Source of the DNA: Calendula officinalis | Taxonomy: Eukaryota; Streptophyta; Magnoliopsida; Asterales; Asteraceae | Reading direction: 5' to 3' | Length of the DNA: 64,000 nt | NCBI GenBank assembly: GCA_963853835.1 | Contig: OY970820.1 | Span: forward strand, 27,614,873 to 27,678,872 | Part shown: positions 30,891-41,888 of the stretch, piece by piece | How positions within the stretch are numbered: position 1 is the stretch's first letter | How the letters are laid out: each line of letters opens with the position of its first letter | Program-made: the position numbers and the translations under genes | The notes under the pieces: generated by a model | The model's input: only the letters and a program-made list of their open reading frames with translations | The model's database searches: none | Told to the model about the DNA's origin: nothing

Positions 30891-33800
30891 ATGGCTGCGA
30901 TTGATCCAAATCGTGTGTTTCTCAAGGATGTTAAGCGTATCGTTATCAAGGTGACTGCTAATTTCATTGATTCTCATTTTTTTCAGTGGAATCGTATCGA
31001 TTGCTGTGTTTGATTAGTGTTTTTGGAGTTCATTGAGGTTTTCGCGATGCTTAACCCCTAAATCGTATGATATGTAGTTTTCAGATTGCATCTGGCCTCC
31101 TGTTGTATTTCAATGTTTAATTTTGTGCATGTTAATCAAGCAATCATGCCAGGGTTTCGCCGAGCTAATTACAACTTAAATGAGTTCACCACTGTAGATT
31201 TTTATAATTTTTGCAGATGTTTTTTTCCCTTTCACTATGATAGATGTGTAGCTAATTGGAATTGATCTTTATACTTGTGGATGATTATCTGGTGAAAATG
31301 CAATGAAATTTGATAATAATTGCTAATGATTTATGCTTTTGGTCTCATCAATCCTCAAAAGAATATTCTTAAAGGATATTGGCATAAATCTAATACCAAT
31401 GGCTGCAAATTTATGCTTTTCTGTTTGAAGGTTGGGACAGCTGTTGTGACCCGAGATGATGGAAGACTTGCGCTTGGAAGATTAGGAGCTCTCTGTGAGC
31501 AGGTAAATTATTATCAAAACTTATTTGAATAACTTTATGATCTTTTCTGTGTTTGTTTTGTTTAATTCTGAATATTATAAGAAAATTAAGGGCATGTATT
31601 GAATACTTATTTTGATTAACTTGTATCCAAAATGCAGATTCAAATACTAAATTCTCAAGGATTTGAGGTTATCTTAGTCTCATCAGGTGCTGTTGGTGCT
31701 GGTCGACAGCGGCTCAGATATAGAAAACTTGTCCACAGCAGGTACTGAGTACTAACTAACTAACTAACTAACTAATTGAATAACTAACTAACTAATGTTT
31801 ATCTATTGAAGCTTTGCGGACCTCCAGAAACCACAAGTTGAGCTTGACGGTAAGGCGTGTGCAGCTGTTGGACAAAATGGTCTCATGGCACTTTATGATA
31901 CATTGTTCAGTCAGGTTCATTATATTTTTATACCATTTCCTTATTTAATTTACACCAAAATACATTTTAGTACCTTGAACTTGACTAACTAGGTTTTCTA
32001 CTATCCTCAACTATTAAAAGGTGCAACATGGTACCCTGAACTAGACATAATGGTCGATTTAGTACCCCGACTCATTAATTTGATCGCGATTTCTTACTTG
32101 ATTTACTTTCGATGGAGCTTTTGATGGACTAAATAATATACTTTCACGGTTCATCTCAATATATTGATATTATAAGCAAATCACGTGAGAAAACAAGACC
32201 AAATTAGCAGTCAGGGTACTAAATCAACCATTTTGTCAAGTTCGGGCTACCATGCTGCACCTAGTCAGCCAAGTTCAGAGTACTAAAAGCATTTTGGCCT
32301 TTAATTTATATTTCATGATTAACCCTTTTTATTTTTAATTTTATTTGTAGCTGGATGTGACATCAGCACAACTTCTTGTAACTGATAACGACTTCAGGAG
32401 TCCAGAATTCAGGAAACAACTTACTGAAACAGTCGATTCACTTTTATCTTATAAGGTTATTCCTGTATTTAATGAAAATGATGCAGTCAGTACCCGTAGA
32501 GCTCCATATGAGGTATTTATTATTCTATCTATCATTTTAACATTTTTTTTATTAATTTTTTATAGAGAAATTGTTACCTAAAATTGTAGGATTCTTCTGG
32601 TATTTTCTGGGATAATGACAGTCTGGCAGCTCTACTAGCTTTGGAGCTAAAAGCAGATCTTTTAGTTTTATTAAGTGATGTAGATGGTCTGTACAGTGGG
32701 CCCCCCAGTGATCCTCAGTCAAAGCTAATTCATACATACATTAAAGAAAAACTTGAAAACACAATTACTTTTGGTGATAAGTCAAGATTAGGAAGAGGTG
32801 GTATGACTGCAAAAGTCAAAGCTGCTGTTTATGCTTCACAGGCTGGCATCCCTGTTGTTATAACCAGGTACTTTGACTATTTGACCATTTTCTGTACTTA
32901 ATATACTTATGTATATGGGAAAATTTCTTTTATATCCTTGTAAAACTCATAAATTATTTCTATATCCTTCTCAAATTTTATAATTACCTTCATATCCTTC
33001 CAAATCTTTAAAACTTTTTTTTATGTCCAAAAACCTATTTTATTATTTATTAAATCGTGATAATATCAATAATACATGCAAATAAACATGATTTATAATA
33101 CATAATTAACAGATTTATTGCATACTTAATTGATAATTATTGATATTATAATGATTTAATAAATATTACAATAGGTTTTTGGACATAAAAGAGAGTTTTA
33201 AAGATCTAGAAGGATTTAAAGGCAATTAAAAGGTTTAGAATGATATAAAAGTAATTTATGAATTTGAGAAGGATATAAAAACAATTTATGAATTTTTACA
33301 AGGATATAAAAGCAATTGTCCCTATATATATATGATTTATTTAAAAAAAGTTTGGTTTTTGTCAGTGGGTTTGCAGGGGACAATATTGTGAAAGTTCTTC
33401 AAGGTCAACATATTGGTACACTTTTTCATCAGGATGCTCACACGTGGGTTTCAAATGGACAACTGAATGCACGTGATATGGCAGTTGCAGCAAGAGAAAG
33501 TTCCAGGCTTCTTCAGGTATGTATTAAATAATAAAAATTAATCAATCATCATTAATGCGTCTAAACACAGAATTATGATTAATTAACACATGTTTAATTA
33601 GGGTGTACCTGCCAAAGAAAGAAGCAAGATTTTACTTGATATAGCTGATGCATTGGAAGCAAATGAGAAAGTGATTGTTCATGAAAATGAAGCTGATGTT
33701 AATAATGCTAAAGATGCTGGTTATGAAACATCATTAATCTCCCGTTTAGCTCTCAAAAACGGGAAGGCAAGTATTTTGCTTCTGAATTATTAATTAATTA

Positions 33801-34270
33801 ATTAATTTATATTTTTTTTATTTATAGGTATCTAGTCTTGCAAAAGCCATACGTGTGCTTGCAAATATGGAAGAACCAATTGGGCAAGTATTAAAGAGAA
33901 CAGAGGTAATAGTGTAATCAGTAATATTAATTTTTTATATTTTATATTTTCTTTTGTTTTTTGTGGTTAATTTTGTTATATATATCCAGCTGTCAGAGGG
34001 ATTCATCTTAGATAAAACATCATCTCCTTTGGGTGTTCTTCTTGTTATCTTTGAGTCTCGACCCGAGGCACTAGTTCAGGTATCTAACACCTACCAAAAA
34101 TATACAATAATTATTTAAATATTAAATGTGCATAATTTTATTAATTTAAGTTTGTCTTCTCAACAGATAGCATCATTGGCTATACGAACCGGGAATGGAC
34201 TGTTACTGAAAGGTGGAAAGGAAGCAAGACGGTCAAATGCAATTTTGCACAAGGTCACTTATCAATCTCA

Positions 34271-34325
<55 letters not shown>

Positions 34326-36094
34326 TTTTGTATTTGAGTTTCTCATTTTATTAATATAACTATAATTTATCTCCATAATTATAGATTATTACTTCAGCGA
34401 TACCGAAAAACATTGGCGGAGGACTAATTGGACTTGTGACTTCTAGAGATGAGATTCCTGAGTTGCTCAAGGTTTTTTTTTTTTAAATTTTAATATGACA
34501 TAAGCAATGGAAGTATAAATTAACTGCAATTTCAATGCAGCTTGATGATGTAATTGATCTTGTGATTCCTAGAGGAAGCAATAAACTCGTGTCTGAAATC
34601 AAATCTTCAACAAAAATTCCTGTTTTAGGTCATGCTGGTAAGAATGACTTATGTGAAAATAGTGAAATAAAAAAATAAAAAAATAGTGAAATAATTTTGA
34701 TTTTATTTTCAGATGGAATTTGTCATGTGTATGTGGACAAATCTGCTGACATGGAAATGGCAAAGAGCATAGTGGTGGATGCAAAAACAGATTACCCTGC
34801 AGCCTGTAACGCTATGGTATTTAATTTAATTTAACTAATCGTCCTTTTTAACCATAATGTGCCAGCTGGCAACTGACATGTGCCACCTGTCAACCAGGAA
34901 ACACTTCTTGTTCACAAGGATCTGGTGGAAAATGGCGGTGTTAATGAGCTGGTTATTGAGCTTCAAACTAAAGGTGTTATCATTAATGGTGGTCCAAAAG
35001 CAAGCTCTGTTCTTAATCTTCCAGTAGCACCTTCATTGCATCTTGAGTATGGGTCGCTAACGTGCACCATTGAGATTGTGGATGATGTTAATGCTGCCAT
35101 TGATCATATACACACACATGGAAGGCAAGTTATTCATATATATATATTTTATATTTAATATTTAAATTAAAAAAAATCTTATACTTGTATATAATGGCTG
35201 ATTGTTTTATTCAGTGCACATACGGATTGTATTGTCACACAAGACCGTCAAGTTGCAGACACGTTTCTATGTCAAGTTGACAGGTTTTCTTGTGTTTTTT
35301 TTTAAATCTCTTAAGAGGGTGTTTTGGATTGCGATTTGGAGCAGATTATCTGCGTTTTGCGTTCTGGAAATGCAAATAATCTATAAGATGAGTGTGAAAA
35401 AAGCAGGTGGCGAGGTGCTTATTGTGTTTTGAAAACTGATTTTCTGGATTTTACCTATAAATTAAACAAATAATCAGGTTTGTCAAACACTAAAAAAAAC
35501 TGATTATTTGATTATTGCGATTTCAAACAACATAATCAAATCCAAACACTATTTTTCATAACCACGTTTCATAACAGCTGATTATTAGATTATTCATTTC
35601 CAAAACACATAATCTATTTTAAATAATTGCAAAATTGTGTTTATTTATGCATAACTCTCCATTTGCAGTGCGGCTGTATTTCACAATGCAAGCACAAGAT
35701 TTAGCGACGGATTTCGCTTTGGTCTTGGTGCGGAGGTATCATATTTTTTATTTGTATTTTTTGATTTTAAATTATGTCTTGCTTTTTTTCTCTTTCTAAT
35801 TAGTTAAAAAAGTAACGCACACTAATTGTTGGATTAGGTTGGTATAAGTACCAGCAGGATCCATGCTCGGGGGCCAGTAGGCGTTGAAGGATTGCTTACA
35901 ACACGGTGGTATGTTCATATTTCACTTCTATGTAAAAAAGATCATTTATAAATTGAATATTTTACTTTTTTGTATTATTGACAAACGTATTAATGTAATG
36001 TTTTTTTTATAGGATTGCGAGAGGAAGTGGACAAGTGGTGGATAATGATAAAGGGGTTGTCTATACTCATCGAGACCTCACCCACCAAGCTTGA
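30891..36094 (+). CDS. P5CS: delta-1-pyrroline-5-carboxylate synthase
   Basis: Nineteen exons: 30891-30950, 31431-31502, 31638-31741, 31812-31914, 32351-32512, 32590-32867, 33366-33516, 33602-33766, 33828-33905, 33990-34079, 34167-34253, 34385-34471, 34541-34637, 34713-34816, 34898-35124, 35215-35283, 35669-35735, 35838-35908, 36013-36094. They join to exactly 717 residues, the usual plant length. The N-terminal half is glutamate 5-kinase (SSGAVGAGRQRL, VIPVFNENDAVS, DNDSLAALLA, GRGGMTAKV). The C-terminal half is gamma-glutamyl-phosphate reductase (NGLLLKGGKEARRSN, catalytic Cys in DYPAACNAM). It makes the proline precursor from glutamate with ATP and NADPH. Phe128 in TDNDF, the position tied to proline feedback inhibition in characterised plant P5CS, is kept. 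Introns 8 and 15 use GC donors. Confidence 0.96.
31748..31795. repeat. TAAC tetranucleotide repeat in P5CS intron 3
   Basis: Two runs of (CTAA)n separated by TTGAATAA. Likely length-variable. Confidence 0.8.
31953..32299. mobile_element. Mutator-like MITE in P5CS intron 4
   Basis: Ends CACCAAAATACATTTTAGTACC and its complement ...AAAGCATTTTGGCC are flanked by a perfect 9-bp duplication TTTAATTTA (31944-31952, 32300-32308), the Mutator signature. No coding capacity. A close relative is in GMP intron 3. Confidence 0.85.
32917..33323. mobile_element. foldback element in P5CS intron 6
   Basis: Arms of about 170 bp, starting GGGAAAATTTCTTTTATATCC on the left and mirrored by GGATATAAAAGCAATTGTCCC on the right, fold back on each other around an AT-rich centre. 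It fills most of the intron; splice sites are untouched. Confidence 0.8.
34272..34316. repeat. TA microsatellite in P5CS intron 11
   Basis: About 22 TA units followed by a T-run. Confidence 0.9.
35317..35553. mobile_element. MITE-like insert in P5CS intron 16
   Basis: GGGTGTTTTGGATTGCGATTT at the left and AATCCAAACACT at the right form imperfect inverted ends; the interior is AATCAGT/ACTGATT-rich. No coding content. Confidence 0.55.
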
Positions 36095-37164
36095 ATGAAA
36101 CTAAATACCGAGTGTTGTACGTCTTATATTTAACAGCTTTTAATGTGTTCGTGTACTTAAGCGGACCAGGCTGAAAATTAAATTATTTATTACTACTTCG
36201 GTTAGTTTGGGTCTAATTTGCTTTTACATGTAGTAATGCATGCATTATTTTTTCCTAGTCTCAGTCTTTTCCTTATCAAACAAGTTTACGACTTTATTTT
36301 ACTTTGCAAGTCAGACTATATTTCATCATGTTAAAACGTTACAAGATTTTATCATCCACTTTGGTATTATACCATCTTGGTCATAGGTTTTATCTCTTCC
36401 GGTAAACATTTATCATATGGCTAGGGAGTCTATAGAGAAAATAATCTATTTATATGTTTTAAAGCTATGTGATCTTTCGTAGTTACCAAACGAGGCGAGT
36501 TTGTAAAAGAAGTCATCATTAGATCAATTTAGATTAAAACCACACATTTCATGTTTGTCTTTTGAATGGTAAGTATCAAATTCCCTAGCTATATGCTCAA
36601 CTATCCATGTTTGCCTAATAAATCCAGATAAAATTTAAAACTTATTATTGCGCATGTTACGCTTGTATCTATTTATTTTAAATGAAGATTAACGTTTGTG
36701 GCCCAAGTGAGATGACTTTTACAGGATTACTATTAGGGAATAAAAGCATAATAAAATTTTGTACCAAAGGACCATATGTGTATTTTTGTAATTTAGGAAT
36801 TAAATTCAAAATTTTAATGAACTGCAATAATGTTTATTGGGTACCCAATCAAAGCCACCTCAGACTTGGGCCACCAACGTTATTGGTTCTTCAGCAAGAC
36901 TTTGCAATCCAATCATCCACTTTTAGAATACACTCTCACTCACATATTTTATTTTTCTAATATATAACATAAAGATTGTATTATAAACACATTAAAACCT
37001 CATACTTGTACACATAACAAAAAGTACAGCCCCTTTTAACATGTAATCTTTGCACTTCTAATGTCTAACGAGGTCCTTGAATACTTCTATTACACCTTAC
37101 AACAAAACAACCAAATAAACAATAAAACATAAAGATATAAAATATATTTATATTTTCACAATCG
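36095..37164. other. convergent 3' ends of P5CS and GMP with spacer
   Basis: P5CS reads in from the left and the pyrophosphorylase gene from the right, so this stretch holds both 3' UTRs. I see no further gene; the 92-codon frame at 36682-36960 has no recognisable similarity. Confidence 0.5.
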
Positions 37165-39409
37165 TCACATGACTATCTCTGGCTTCAAGATACTAGCCTT
37201 GATCTCCTTATGAGGCAGCACCACACCACCGTTACTGTACACCTCATCACAGACATGCACATCCTCTCCAAGAATCGTCATATTCTCAACACGGGCCCAC
37301 TGCCCAACCGTCGAATGCCACCCAATAATACTACTAGAAATACACGCGTGTTTTTTAATACGAACACCACGCATAACAGTACACCTAGACAACCTAACAC
37401 CCGATTCCACCACACAACCCGGCCCAATTGCAACATCGGGCCCGATTAAACACCCGTCACCAATCACAGCACTCTCATCAACCAAAACATTGCCCACAAT
37501 GTGTAGCCCGTTAGCTAGTTTATTTGGTGCGTTTTTTCTTAAGGAATCGAGGTACAGTCTTAGGCCCGTTATGTAATCTTTGGGCTGCCCGATGTCCATC
37601 CAAAACCCGGGTAGGACCATTGCATATAACAGCTTTTCTGACGCGATTTTCGGGAATGTTTCTTTCTCGATTGAAGTGGGTTTTAGCTCGATTCGGTCAA
37701 GAACAGATGGGTTTAGAAGATAAATACCCGCATTAATCTTGTTACCAACAAACATTTTTGGTTTTTCAACAAATTTTTCAACTTGACCCGTTGACTCTTC
37801 CATAACCACCACACCGTATTTCGAAGGTTCATCAACCTAATTATTTAATTCCAACAAAAATCAATGAAATTCACAAGAACAATCAAGAAATATTAATGGC
37901 CAAAATACATTTTAGTACCCTGAACTTGGTTGATTAGGTTTTTTACTACCTTGAGCTATTAAAAGTACGGGTGGCAATTCAGGTCGGGTTCGGGTTCACG
38001 GGTTGGCGGGTCAGAAACGTTCAACCCGAAACGACCTGTTTATATAAACGGGTCAGATATCTCAACCCTAACCTGTTTAACTTCAACCAAAACCTAACCC
38101 ATATAACCCATTTAATAAAACGGGTTAAACAGGTTATCAGGTCAAACAAGTTAAACGAGTCAAACATGTCAAAATCCTGTTATTATTACACAAATTCATA
38201 ACAAAATACTAAACACCAAATTACTAAGTAACACTTTTAATTTTTATCTAACTATTAATTACGTTTTAACTAGTAAACTATAAATTAAATATAAATATAT
38301 ATATTTTAAAATATTTTTTAATATTTAAACGGGTTGGAGGGTCGACCCATTTAAATTATCATTGACCCGAACCTAACCTGTTTAATAAACGGGTCAGCTG
38401 AGTCAACCGAGACTGACCCAATTATGTTTTACCTCAACCCAAACCTGTTTATTTTCGTGTCGGTTTCAGGTCGGGTTTCGTGTCGGGTCAGAAATTGCCA
38501 CCCCTAATTAAAAGGTATATCATAGTACCCTGAACTTGACAAAATGGTAGATTTAGTACCTTGACTCATTAATTTGATCGTGTTTTCTTACTTGACTTAC
38601 TTCCGTTAGAGATTTGGAGAGACTAAAAAATATACGTTCATCTCAATATATTAACATTTAAAAAAACAAATGTGAGTCAGGTACTAAATCGACCATTTTG
38701 TCAATTTCAGGGTACCATACTGCACTTTTAATAGTTCATGGTAGTAAAAAAGACTTAGTCAGCCAAATTCAGGGTACTAAAATGCATTTCTGGCCAATAT
38801 GTATTATTTGTAAATTAACTTAAATTAACCTTGGTGACCATAATTGAAGCTTCACCACCATGTGATTTGTGGAAAGCAATCATTTGTTTCAGGGGATATT
38901 CACTGATGACATCACTGTTAAGAACAAAAAACGGTTCGCCCGAATCATCAATTAGCTTGTCACGGGCTAGGGCAAGTGGGCCCGCTGTTCCAAGTGGCTC
39001 AGTCTCTTGTGAACATGAGATCTTTATCCCAAGTTTAGTCTCAAAATCCTTTAAAAAGTTGAGCATCACCTGCAAAAAACAAAAAAGAATATTAATATTA
39101 ATATAATTTTCATAATTAAAGAATAAAGAACAAAAAAGCTTCAAACTTTAGTACCTCTGGTTGATAATTAATCGCCAGAACCACTTCAGTAACTCCTATA
39201 GCCTTCAAAGCCTCAATCTGATACAAATCATAAGAGTACAATATTAACTTAAACAATTTCCTTAATAATAAGCTTAATTTTCAAGAAAATGTATATACCT
39301 GGTGAAGAATCATCGGTTTGTTACCAAAATCAACAAGCGGTTTGGGGACACTGAGAGTTAATGGTCTCAAACGAGTCCCAAATCCTCCAACAAGAATAAG
39401 TGCCTTCAT
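37165..39409 (-). CDS. VTC1: mannose-1-phosphate guanylyltransferase (GDP-mannose pyrophosphorylase)
   Basis: Four coding exons, 39409-39299, 39217-39155, 39069-38830 and 37836-37165, join in frame to 361 residues, the length of the plant VTC1/CYT1 enzyme. It joins mannose-1-phosphate and GTP to GDP-mannose in the cytosol, feeding ascorbate, glycoprotein N-glycans and wall polysaccharides. The nucleotidyltransferase signature GGFGTRLRPLTLSVPKPLV opens the protein, followed by LNSDVISEYP, FVEKPKMFVGNKINAGIY and the C-terminal left-handed beta-helix hexapeptides (VIGDGCLIGPDVAIGPGCVV). A 5' UTR intron (acceptor ending at 39424, donor AAG/GTAATA near 40221) is likely. Intron 3 holds a Mutator-like MITE with a hAT MITE inside it. 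Confidence 0.96.
37898..38795. mobile_element. Mutator-like MITE in GMP intron 3, split by a hAT MITE
   Basis: Ends GGCCAAAATACATTTTAGTACC and GGTACTAAAATGCATTTCTGGCC match the element in P5CS intron 4. The 9-bp flanks AATATTAAT and AATATGTAT agree at 7 positions. Without the nested insert it would be about 350 bp. Confidence 0.85.
37966..38506. mobile_element. hAT MITE nested in the Mutator-like MITE
   Basis: 541 bp with ends TACGGGTGGCAATTC and GAAATTGCCACCCCTA, flanked by the perfect 8-bp duplication ATTAAAAG (37958-37965, 38507-38514). The interior is rich in CGGGT/ACCCG and GTTAAAC words; no transposase. Confidence 0.93.
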
Positions 39410-39423
39410 TTTTGCAAGTTTTT

Positions 39424-40465
39424 CTGTTAAAAAACAACTATCAGAAGCTAATATACACAATGCAATATAACCACATGCATCGAACCCCTTTAATTTATAG
39501 TGCTAAACCGGAACCTATGATGCTAAATTCAGTTAAAAAGACAAACTTTTCGGTGCTTAATCTGACGAGTGTATATCTAGGTAAGAAGAGGATAATGAGT
39601 TGAAATAATTATCTTGTAGAATAAAAGCCGGAATTAATGTGAATTAACCGAATATTCCTACACATATTCATTATGTGAGCCTTGATGGATAAGGTCATGG
39701 ATTTCGAGAGCTGATGAGAACTTAACCCTCCGCCCAAATTAAACAGAGTGTAAATCAGTTGAGTAAATTGTTACAGAATCACTGAAAACAGAGTGTACTC
39801 CCCAACCGGATTTTAAGCTGTGATCTTAGATCTTTTTAGAGCTGTAAGCGCATGATCTTAACTGTTAGCAAGACAAATCATTCAATGTTTTACTGAATTT
39901 AATCAGACGATTAAAGTATTAAAACCCAGAAACAGGTAGACCCAATTGGCCAATTCAATAATTCACCAGATCTATTCCTAATTTAAATCAAAAGCTTAAG
40001 AATTTCGCAAAATGGCAGTAACAAGCGCTGAAATTTGATGATAAACGCAAGGATCTACGGCTTCTAGAGCCTGATTTGCATTGATCGCACCTACATTGTT
40101 CAATTCCCAAAAAAACCAAACAACCGACACATTTTACAAGGTAAATTAAACGAGTAGACTTCACCAAAATCATGAAAAAACCTAGATTTAAACCAGGAAA
40201 GAGAAAGAGATGAATTATTACCTTGGGGACAAGGGATCTAGGGTTTAATTACTCTGTTTCTAATGCTTTGACACCAAACTGAACCCTATTTTTTCTTCGA
40301 TTTCTCTTGTTATACGATAAAATGGATATAGAAGAGGGTAATTTGGAACCCCTAGCGATTGGTCGACAGGGGTTGTTTATGCCCTGTTTTTTCTTTATCA
40401 ACAAGAAGCTTCTCCCATGATTGATGTATACAGAGCCTTGCTGTATCTATATATTTCCATACACA

Positions 40466-40497
<32 letters not shown>

Positions 40498-41098
40498 CGC
40501 CTGTATATACGTACGGTATATTCCCACGGTAACAAGATTTGGCCAAAATCCAAAATACAAACAATTTTAGCTGGTCTTTTCTATTCATGATTAATTTTTA
40601 ATGTTAATGCAACAAGATTCAATCTAAATTATTATCTTTAACTAGTACTCGCAGCATATCAGTAGCAATTCCTTTTGTTGCAATTTCAATATTAATTTGA
40701 TTTTATTTATACGTTTATTTGTTTTAGTACTTTTCATCATATGTTGCAAAAAGGTTGATTGTAACCTTAATCGGCCCCATTGAATCCGATTTTCCATCAC
40801 ATTTTTCATAGTTATTTTCAATCAATTTTTTTTATCAACTTACATATAATATATAAATTAAATACTAGAGTAAATTACAGTGATTTTCCCAGGAATTTTT
40901 TCCCTATGATTTTTTATTTTTCAGAATTTTAACCTTTCGTTTAACTCTTTCTAAATTGGGCAATTAAATCCCTTCACGTGCAAAAAAAAAAAAGGATATT
41001 TTAGTCTTGCCCCTTTTTTCTTATATATTTCTATTTTTTATACTAGGAACTTTGTTTATGATACACACAATACCATAATTGTGACTGTTTCTAATGCT
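39424..41098. other. GMP 5' UTR intron, promoter and spacer
   Basis: 39424 to about 40221 is probably the leader intron on the minus strand, and 40222-40320 the leader exon and promoter start. A TA microsatellite is at 40468-40496. The remainder is AT-rich without coding signal. Confidence 0.45.
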
Positions 41099-41106
41099 AT
41101 TAGGTA

Positions 41107-41888
41107 CAGGGGTGAGCAGAAAAAGAGGGTAACCGGAATCGGAACCGGAACCGTTTCGGAACCTGAACCGTTTCGGAACCGGAACCGTCTCGGAACCGGA
41201 GGTTCCGAATCCGGAATCTGCTAAGAGGTTCCGGTCCTAAAATCATGGAACCGCCCTAAGAGGTTCCGGTTCCGGTTCTCAAAATTAAGGAACCTGTAAC
41301 CGGTGGATACCCTGGAACCGGCGGTTAAACAGTATATTTTTATTAAAAAAATATATAATATATAATATATTATACATGATTAAATAAAATAGATTTATGA
41401 TTTATCTAAATGTAAAATACTAGTCCAAATAAAAATATAAATTGGCCTTACTCGTTATAATTAAGTTAGAAATTGGGTGAGAGTGAGACATTCACTCGTC
41501 GTGAGGTCGTATCTTTGCGACTAACTTTTACATGAATCATACATTTACTACATTTTTGTCATTCTTATTCACTTATTTCTATTTTGAACAATATTTGTAA
41601 TCGTTGAATATATATAAAATCGTTAAACGATATTTGTAATCGTTAGTTTGTCTGATTTATTGTCTTGTTTATTTAGTAAGTAATGTAAGTAATGTTAAAT
41701 TTTTTTGAATTTAGATACAGGGTAACCGGAACCTGCCCTGGAACCGATGGTTCCGGTTCTGGATCTGAAAATTTAGGAACCTGTCTTTCAGGTTCCGGTT
41801 CTGGTTCCTATATCTCAGGAACCTGCGGTTCCGGTTCTGGTTCCGGTTCTAGTCGGAACCGGCGGGTACCCTGTTATGCTCACCCCTA
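41107..41888. mobile_element. hAT MITE with GGAACC-rich subtermini
   Basis: 782 bp with ends CAGGGGTGAGCA and TGCTCACCCCTA, flanked by the perfect 8-bp duplication ATTAGGTA (41099-41106, 41889-41896). Both subterminal regions are dense in GGTTCCGG/CCGGAACC repeats, probable transposase-binding words. Confidence 0.95.

Noticed and set aside
30687..31013. A 108-codon frame starting upstream of P5CS and reading into intron 1
   Set aside because: The real P5CS start is the ATG at 30891 in another frame; the overlap shows no protein likeness beyond a possible short upstream ORF.
36682..36960. 92-codon open frame downstream of P5CS
   Set aside because: Composition is that of random AT-rich sequence, with no splice or start context.
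34260..40500. TA repeats and short regularly spaced words considered as CRISPR-like arrays
   Set aside because: These are plant microsatellites; no constant repeats with unique spacers are present and the genome is eukaryotic.
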